From positions 1 through 11,071 of the forward strand of contig WRJU01000204.1 of the NCBI GenBank assembly GCA_009778425.1: a stretch of DNA of 11,071 nucleotides. Reading direction: 5' to 3'. Position 1 is the first letter of the stretch. Each line of letters starts with the position of its first letter. This stretch comes from Pseudomonadota bacterium (GTDB lineage: Bacteria; Pseudomonadota; Gammaproteobacteria; Burkholderiales; Rhodocyclaceae). Position numbers and translations under genes: made by a program. Below, in pieces: positions 6,672 through 11,071 of this stretch. The notes below the pieces were generated by a model. It searched no databases and was not told the DNA's origin. It saw only the letters and a program-made list of their open reading frames with translations.

Positions 6672-8060
6672 ATGACCCCAGACCTTTTCCTCTCCCCATT
6701 GCGCCGTTCGCTCGGGTGCCTGGCGCTTGGCGTCAGCCTGTCGGCCACCCTGCCCGCGCAGGCCAACCCGTTCGAGGCCACACTCGACAACGGCATGAAA
6801 ATCGTCGTGCGGGAAGACCGCCGCGCCCCTTCTGTCGTGCACATGGTCTGGTACCGCAGCGGCTCCGTAGACGAAGCTACAGGAGTCACCGGGGTCGCGC
6901 ACGTCCTCGAACACATGATGTTCAAGGGTACGCGCAAGGTCGGCCCCGGCGAGTTCAACGCGCGCGTCGCCGCTCTCGGCGGACGTGACAACGCCTTTAC
7001 CAGCCACGACTACACTGCGTACTTTCAGCAGATACCCCCTGCTCACCTCGGCACAGTCATGGCTCTCGAAGCCGACCGCATGAAAAACCTCGCCCTCACC
7101 GACGAGGCTTTTTCGCGCGAAATCGAAGTCATCAAGGAAGAACGGCGACTGCGCACCGATGATCGCCCGCGAGCGCTCGTCTACGAACAACTGATGGCGG
7201 CTACCTTCCAGGCTCATCCATACCATCACCCGATCATCGGCTGGATGACCGATCTCATCACCATGACCGCCGAAGACGCGCGCACCTGGTACAGAAATTG
7301 GTACGCCCCCAACAATGCCTGCCTCGTCGTCGTTGGCGATGTCGACCATCAGGCGGTTTTCAAACTTGCCCGCCAGCATTACGGCCTCATCAAGTCCACA
7401 AAGCTCCCCGCCCGACGCATCAGCAACGAACCTGCTCAGAGCGGTTCAAGAGCCGTCATCGTCCGCGCCCCGGCCGAACTGCCCTACCTCGCAATGGCTT
7501 GGCGCGTCCCCTCCCTGCGCAACCCCGCCGCCGACCGCGAAGCTTACGCCCTCCAGATGCTTGGTGAAATTCTCGACGGCTACGACGGCGCGCGGCTCAA
7601 CCGCCGACTCGTGCGCGAGCAGCGCATCGCCGTGTCTGCCGGTGCCTCCTACGACGGCATCAATCGTGGCCCCGCCCTCTTCCTTCTCGAAGGCTCCCCC
7701 GCCCCCGGCCAGAGCGTCGATGCGCTTGAGGCTGCCCTGCGAGCCGAGTTGCAGCGCATCCGCGATGAGGGCGTGAGCGAAGAGGAATTGAACCGCGTCA
7801 AGAATCAGGCGCTGGCCGCGCGCATCTACTCGCGCGACTCCCTCATGGGCCAGGCTATGGAAATCGGGCAACTCGAAAGCAGCGGCCTGTCGTGGCGCGA
7901 CGATGTCCGGCTGCTGGCAGGGCTACGCGCCGTGACCGCTGAAGAAGTCCGCGAAGTCGCGCGCCGCTACTTCAATGATACCGACCTCACCACCGCCCGC
8001 CTCGACCCCCTGCCCTTGCCCGCCGCGCCAGATACTTCTTCCGCCTCGCAACAGCCCTGA
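6672..8060 (+). CDS. M16B family zinc metallopeptidase, catalytic subunit
   Basis: Pitrilysin/insulinase-family peptidase, probably exported to the periplasm. The 462-residue product begins with a signal peptide: positive RR near residue 11, a hydrophobic core LGCLALGVSLSATL, and probable cleavage after PAQA at about 31. The inverted zinc motif HVLEH is at 77-81 (His, Glu and His in place), with the third zinc ligand in IKEERR at about 157. The C-terminal M16 half (about 190-440) includes EILDGYDGARLNRRLVREQRIAVSAGASYDG. Where the partner protein has the Arg/Tyr substrate motif, this one has REQRIAVS, with Ser in place of Tyr. This split is what is known of heterodimeric M16B enzymes. The substrate cannot be read from sequence. 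I chose ATG 6672 over ATG 6657 because of the AGGA at 6661 and the signal peptide. The second M16 gene follows after 28 nt. Confidence 0.93.
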   Translation: MTPDLFLSPLRRSLGCLALGVSLSATLPAQANPFEATLDNGMKIVVREDRRAPSVVHMVWYRSGSVDEATGVTGVAHVLEHMMFKGTRKVGPGEFNARVAALGGRDNAFTSHDYTAYFQQIPPAHLGTVMALEADRMKNLALTDEAFSREIEVIKEERRLRTDDRPRALVYEQLMAATFQAHPYHHPIIGWMTDLITMTAEDARTWYRNWYAPNNACLVVVGDVDHQAVFKLARQHYGLIKSTKLPARRISNEPAQSGSRAVIVRAPAELPYLAMAWRVPSLRNPAADREAYALQMLGEILDGYDGARLNRRLVREQRIAVSAGASYDGINRGPALFLLEGSPAPGQSVDALEAALRAELQRIRDEGVSEEELNRVKNQALAARIYSRDSLMGQAMEIGQLESSGLSWRDDVRLLAGLRAVTAEEVREVARRYFNDTDLTTARLDPLPLPAAPDTSSASQQP

Positions 8061-8088
8061 TTCCGGCTTATTTCAAGGTTTTTTCGAC

Positions 8089-9468
8089 ATGCGTTTTTTT
8101 GCCTATTTCACAGCCTTTTCACGCCGCCTGCGCGCCCCGGCGCTGGCTTCGCTCGCCCTCCTCGGCAGCGGCATCGGCACTGCTCAGGCCGTTCCCCGTA
8201 TCGAACAATGGACAGCCCCCACCGGCGCAAAAGTCTACTTCGTCGCCAGCCACGAACTGCCGATGATCGACGTTCAAATCGACTTCGCCGCAGGCAGCGC
8301 CTTCAACCCCGCGGATAAAAGCGGCGTTGCCGGCTTTACCCGTGGACTGCTCGACGCGGGCGCGGGCGAGCTCGATGAACAGGCCATTTCCGAACGCGCC
8401 GCCGACCTCGGGCTCATCCTTGGCGGCAGCATGGACACGGATCGCGCCAGCCTCACCCTGCGCATGCTCTCGGCTGCGCAGGAACGCGACGAATCCGTAG
8501 CGTTGCTCGCCACCATCCTCGCCCATCCCCGGTTTCCGGCAGAAGTGCTCGAACGCGAACGAGTCCGTGCGCTGGCCAATTTGCGGGAATCACTGACCAA
8601 ACCTGCCGTGCTCGCCGCTCGCGCCTTCAACGTCGCGATTTACGCCGGACATCCCTACGGCACAGAGAGCGATGAAAAATCCCTCTCCGCGATTACCCGC
8701 GAAGACCTCATCACCTTTCACGCCCATTACTACAGCGCACGCAACGCCTCCGTCACCATCGTCGGCGACCTCGACCGCGCCACTGCGGAAAAAATCGCCA
8801 TCGCGCTGACCCAGAATCTCCCCGCTGGCGGTCAAACCGAAACGCTACCCGCGCCCCTCCCTCTCAAGGAAGGCCAAGTAACGCGCATCGCCAACCCATC
8901 CGCCCAAGCGCACATCCTCATTGGACAGCCGGGCATGAGCCGCGACGACCCCGACTATTTCCCGCTGCTGGTCGGCAACCACATTCTCGGCGGCGGAGGC
9001 TTCACCTCGCGGCTCATGAACGAAGTGCGCGAAAAGCGCGGCCTCGTCTACGACATCCACAGCTATTTCGATCCCCGGCGCGTCCCCGGCCCATTTCAGA
9101 TCGGCCTACAGACCAAAGGCACACAAAGTGTGCTTGCCATTGATGTCGTACGCTCCACCCTCGCCGCTTTCATCGCTGAAGGCCCCACCGAAAAAGAATT
9201 GCAGGCAGCGCGCGACAACATCGTCAACGGCTTCGGCCTGCGGCTTGACTCCAACGCCAAGATTCTCAGCTACGTCTCCATGATCGGCTTCTACGGCCTG
9301 CCCCTCGACTGGCTTGAACGTTACCCGCGCACCGTGAGCGCCGTGAGCCGCGAAGCGGTACGCGATGCCTTCGCCCGCCGTGTACACCCTGACCGCGTCG
9401 TCATCGTCATTGCCGGCGGGGACAGCGACAAAGGCGCGGGCGACGCAGGAGCCGCCGCCAAACCGTGA
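8089..9468 (+). CDS. M16B family peptidase-like protein, non-catalytic subunit
   Basis: Second M16-family protein, 459 residues, with its own signal peptide (RRLRAPALASLALLGSG, probable cleavage after AQA at about 34). The zinc motif is lost: where HxxEH should stand, residues 85-89 read RGLLD (context SGVAGFTRGLLDAG), so no zinc site can form. It keeps GGGGFTSRLMNEVREKRGLVY (301-321), which carries the Arg/Tyr residues that bind the substrate backbone in M16B heterodimers. I infer that it pairs with the preceding catalytic subunit and supplies substrate binding. ATG 8089 follows a weak AAGG. An in-frame upstream extension to 7975 runs inside the preceding gene and is Pro-rich, so I rejected it. 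The C-terminal tail is Gly/Ala-rich. The stop overlaps the GTG start of rsmD. Confidence 0.92.
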   Translation: MRFFAYFTAFSRRLRAPALASLALLGSGIGTAQAVPRIEQWTAPTGAKVYFVASHELPMIDVQIDFAAGSAFNPADKSGVAGFTRGLLDAGAGELDEQAISERAADLGLILGGSMDTDRASLTLRMLSAAQERDESVALLATILAHPRFPAEVLERERVRALANLRESLTKPAVLAARAFNVAIYAGHPYGTESDEKSLSAITREDLITFHAHYYSARNASVTIVGDLDRATAEKIAIALTQNLPAGGQTETLPAPLPLKEGQVTRIANPSAQAHILIGQPGMSRDDPDYFPLLVGNHILGGGGFTSRLMNEVREKRGLVYDIHSYFDPRRVPGPFQIGLQTKGTQSVLAIDVVRSTLAAFIAEGPTEKELQAARDNIVNGFGLRLDSNAKILSYVSMIGFYGLPLDWLERYPRTVSAVSREAVRDAFARRVHPDRVVIVIAGGDSDKGAGDAGAAAKP

Positions 9469-10010
9469 GCGCGCGCGTCCGCATCGTCGGCGGCGCATGG
9501 CGCTCGCGGCTCATTGATGTCGCCGATCTACCCGGCCTCAGGCCGACGCCGGATCGTGTGCGCGAAACCCTGTTCAACTGGCTCGGGCAGGCACTCGACG
9601 GCTTCGATTGCCTCGATCTCTTTGCCGGTTCCGGCATCCTCGGTTTCGAGGCCGCCTCGCGTGGCGCGGCTACCGTCACGCTCGTCGAGCAAAACCCCCG
9701 TGCCCATGCCGCCCTGCGGCGCAATGCTGAAAAATTAGCGGCGACACAAGTAGAGATCGTGCGGGGCAATGCGCTAGAATTTCTTGCTTCCACGGCGCGG
9801 CGATTCAACGTAGCATTCGCCGACCCGCCCTATCGGCAAGGTTTGATTGAACGGATCATGCCCCTGCTCGATAGGGTGATGCTTCCAGGCGGGTTGGTGT
9901 ATGCCGAAGCTGAAACGCCGCTCGATCCCCCTGCGGGATGGCATGTGTTCAAGCGAGGCCGCGCCGGACAAGTTCATTTTCATCTTCTCGAACGCACGAC
10001 CAGTACATGA
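9465..10010 (+). CDS. rsmD: 16S rRNA (guanine(966)-N(2))-methyltransferase RsmD
   Basis: Cytoplasmic AdoMet-dependent enzyme that methylates G966 of 16S rRNA in the assembling 30S subunit. The 181-residue product matches the family. The N-terminus is RIVGGAWRSRLIDVADLPGL followed by RPTPDRVRETLFNWL. AdoMet motif I is DLFAGSG at 51-57, with the acidic loop residue in LVEQN at 73-77, and the catalytic DPPY is at 120-123. The GTG start at 9465 overlaps the stop of the preceding M16 gene (GTGA). The stop overlaps the coaD ATG (ATGA), so translation is coupled on both sides. Adjacent rsmD and coaD is a widespread bacterial arrangement. An unusual start codon is the only oddity. Confidence 0.96.
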   Translation: MSARVRIVGGAWRSRLIDVADLPGLRPTPDRVRETLFNWLGQALDGFDCLDLFAGSGILGFEAASRGAATVTLVEQNPRAHAALRRNAEKLAATQVEIVRGNALEFLASTARRFNVAFADPPYRQGLIERIMPLLDRVMLPGGLVYAEAETPLDPPAGWHVFKRGRAGQVHFHLLERTTST

Positions 10011-10486
10011 AAGACACGGTGGCAGTTTTCCCCGGCACCTTCGACCCCTTCACACGCGGACACGAAAACCTCGTGCGCCGCGCGGCATCCATGTTCGAGC
10101 GAATCATCGTCGCCGTCGCCGCCAGCCGCCAGGAAACCCTGTTCCCGCTTCCGGAGCGTGTCGAAATTGCCGCCGAAGTATTGCGCTCTGCCCCCAATGT
10201 TGAAGTCACCGGCTTCGACTGCCTGCTCGTCGATTTCCTGCGCCAGCGGGACATACGGATCGTCGTGCGCGGGGTACGCACGCTGGCCGATTTCGAGTAC
10301 GAAGCCCGGATGATGGCCATGAACCGCAAACTCTACCCTGCAATGGAAACCGTCTTCTTGCTTCCTGCCGAAGAACATGGTTATCTTGCTGCCAGCGTCG
10401 TGCGCGAAATCGCCCGGCACGGTGGCGACGTTAGCCAGTTCGTGCCTGAAGCTGTTTTTTCACGCCTTCAACGCAAGTTCTGCTGA
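10007..10486 (+). CDS. coaD: Phosphopantetheine adenylyltransferase CoaD
   Basis: Transfers AMP from ATP to 4'-phosphopantetheine, giving dephospho-CoA, the penultimate step of coenzyme A synthesis in the cytoplasm. The 159-residue product is of normal length. It has the nucleotidyltransferase motif GTFDPFTRGH at 10-19 (T/HxGH = TRGH), then VVRGVRTLADFEYEARMMAMNRKL with the conserved Arg and Glu residues. The C-terminal loop YLAASVVREIARHGGDVSQFVP corresponds to the usual SSS-type nucleotide-binding loop. ATG 10007 overlaps the rsmD stop (ATGA) and gives the normal MKDTVAVFPGTFDP start. A longer frame from 9938 lies within rsmD and lacks family support. Confidence 0.97.
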   Translation: MKDTVAVFPGTFDPFTRGHENLVRRAASMFERIIVAVAASRQETLFPLPERVEIAAEVLRSAPNVEVTGFDCLLVDFLRQRDIRIVVRGVRTLADFEYEARMMAMNRKLYPAMETVFLLPAEEHGYLAASVVREIARHGGDVSQFVPEAVFSRLQRKFC

Positions 10487-10507
10487 TTAAAAAAGGAAAC
10501 CTACGCC

Positions 10508-10756
10508 ATGTCCCTCATGATTACCGACGAATGCATCAACTGCGACGTTTGTGAACCCGAATGCCCCAATAGCGCGATTTCGCAAGGCGACGAAGTCTAC
10601 GTGATCGACCCCGCAAAATGCACTGAATGCGTCGGCCACTTCGACGACCCGCAATGTATCGCGGTCTGCCCGGTTGATTGCATCCTCAAAGACCCGGATC
10701 ACGAAGAGTCGCAAGACGAACTGCTTGTCAAATTCAACAAGCTCAATCCCGCCTGA
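10508..10756 (+). CDS. 2[4Fe-4S] ferredoxin, YfhL / Allochromatium type
   Basis: Small cytoplasmic electron carrier of 82 residues with two [4Fe-4S] clusters. The first motif is C9-x2-C12-x2-C15-x3-C19-Pro. The second has the long insertion characteristic of the Allochromatium vinosum/YfhL type: C38-x2-C41-x8-C50-x3-C54-Pro, reading CTECVGHFDDPQCIAVCP. A ninth Cys (C58, CPVDC) follows the second motif. The C-terminal helix DHEESQDELLVKFNKLNP also fits the family. ATG 10508 is preceded by AAAAGGAAA about 10 nt upstream, while a second in-frame ATG at 10517 has none. The gene is 21 nt after coaD and is probably the last gene of the M16-rsmD-coaD transcript, closed by the hairpin at 10846. Its redox partner is not evident. 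The usual symbol differs between genomes (fdx, fdxA, yfhL), so I leave it blank. Confidence 0.94.
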   Translation: MSLMITDECINCDVCEPECPNSAISQGDEVYVIDPAKCTECVGHFDDPQCIAVCPVDCILKDPDHEESQDELLVKFNKLNPA

Positions 10757-10845
10757 GCGAATAGCCGTTTGCGCTTTTCGGAACACTCACCAAAAGTCGC
10801 ATTCCGCCCCTGAGCAAAACACAAGCATGAGTGGCTTCATACGCA

Positions 10846-10885
10846 CCCTTCTCCTGCGCAAGGCCGGAGAAGGGCTATATTTTTT
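10846..10885 (+). terminator. Rho-independent terminator after the ferredoxin gene
   Basis: A perfect 9-bp stem (CCCTTCTCC at 10846-10854, GGAGAAGGG at 10866-10874) with an 11-nt loop is followed by CTATA and a run of six T (10880-10885). It lies 90 nt after the ferredoxin stop and probably ends the M16-rsmD-coaD-ferredoxin transcript. The T run starts 5 nt after the stem, slightly late for a canonical terminator. Confidence 0.7.
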
Positions 10886-10913
10886 CTACCAAATATCATT
10901 CAGATAAGGCTGC

Positions 10914-10941
10914 AGTCCAAAATTCCATCGTTTTTTGGACT
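10914..10941. repeat. Perfect 9-bp inverted repeat in AT-rich spacer
   Basis: AGTCCAAAA (10914-10922) and TTTTGGACT (10933-10941) are exact reverse complements around a 10-nt loop. There is no T run after it on either strand, so it is not a standard terminator. It could be an operator-like dyad or a remnant of a mobile element. Confidence 0.5.
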
Positions 10942-11041
10942 CCTCGCTTAAAAAAAGCAACCACACAAACATTGAAATGTCTGTTACTTACGGATAGGCT
11001 CCTGATCCTATAGCATTTTCTGTTCAAGTATGTACAAAACT

Positions 11042-11066
11042 CCCCTCTCCCCTCGTGGGAGAGGGG
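11042..11066. repeat. Strong GC-rich hairpin at the right edge
   Basis: CCCCTCTCCC (11042-11051) and GGGAGAGGGG (11057-11066) form a perfect 10-bp stem with a 5-nt loop. Such CCCTCTCC/GGAGAGGG hairpins recur between genes in many proteobacterial genomes, which I recall rather than can show here. The window ends 5 nt after it, so a following T run cannot be judged. Confidence 0.6.
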
Positions 11067-11071
11067 CGGGG

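Larger units (their letters stand above)
10757..11071. other. Gene-free tail with terminator, AT-rich stretch and hairpins
   Basis: No credible protein-coding frame is seen in these 315 nt; the short open frames on the plus strand have no family features. The stretch holds a terminator hairpin at 10846-10885, a second perfect inverted repeat at 10914-10941, an AT-rich segment from 10891 to 11040 (55 G/C of 150 by hand count, about 37%), and a strong hairpin cut close to the right edge. Confidence 0.7.

Noticed and set aside
6618..7379. A 253-codon minus-strand frame opposite the first M16 gene.
   Set aside because: Antisense shadow in GC-rich DNA with Val/Gly-rich translation. The opposite strand carries a full M16 zinc motif.
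10972..11000. A possible promoter, TTGAAA with 17-nt spacing to TAGGCT, in the right-hand tail.
   Set aside because: The -35 is good but the -10 matches only three of six bases, and no gene follows within the window. Such matches are common in AT-rich DNA.

Overview
The window is ordinary GC-rich proteobacterial chromosome. It looks betaproteobacterial, perhaps Rhodocyclales-like. That placement rests on gene order (ftsY-ftsE-ftsX close to rpoH; a pair of M16 peptidase genes followed by rsmD-coaD-ferredoxin) and on the protein sequences as I recognise them, not on a database search. I see no transposase, phage gene, CRISPR array, tRNA or rRNA.

Layout. (1) Minus strand, 1-1610: rpoH (heat-shock sigma factor) followed by a truncated gluQ (glutamyl-Q tRNA(Asp) synthetase) that runs off the left edge. 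A perfect CIRCE operator (HrcA site) lies directly in front of rpoH and overlaps the likely transcription start. (2) Plus strand, 1773-3482: metG, divergent from rpoH, encoding a short methionyl-tRNA synthetase without the usual C-terminal tRNA-binding domain. (3) Minus strand, 6551 down to 3545: ftsY-ftsE-ftsX-crcB, with 4-nt ATGA overlaps between the first three genes and a 15-nt gap before crcB. (4) Plus strand, 6672-10756, divergent from ftsY: two M16 zinc-peptidase-family genes, rsmD, coaD and a 2[4Fe-4S] ferredoxin, all tightly packed. (5) 10757-11071: a gene-free tail with a good intrinsic terminator, an AT-rich stretch (about 37% GC from 10891 to 11040 by hand count) and two further perfect hairpins.

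How the parts work together. FtsY is the SRP receptor. FtsE and FtsX form the divisome ABC complex that controls peptidoglycan hydrolases. CrcB/FluC exports fluoride. The two M16 proteins look like one envelope peptidase made of a catalytic subunit (HxxEH) and a non-catalytic subunit that keeps the substrate-binding Arg/Tyr motif. RsmD and CoaD are housekeeping enzymes (16S rRNA methylation, coenzyme A synthesis).

The most informative signals are the CIRCE operator placing the sigma-32 gene under likely HrcA repression, the naturally truncated MetG, the split active-site chemistry of the M16 pair, and the metG/crcB interruption of the ftsYEX-rpoH order. I found no convincing undescribed system.
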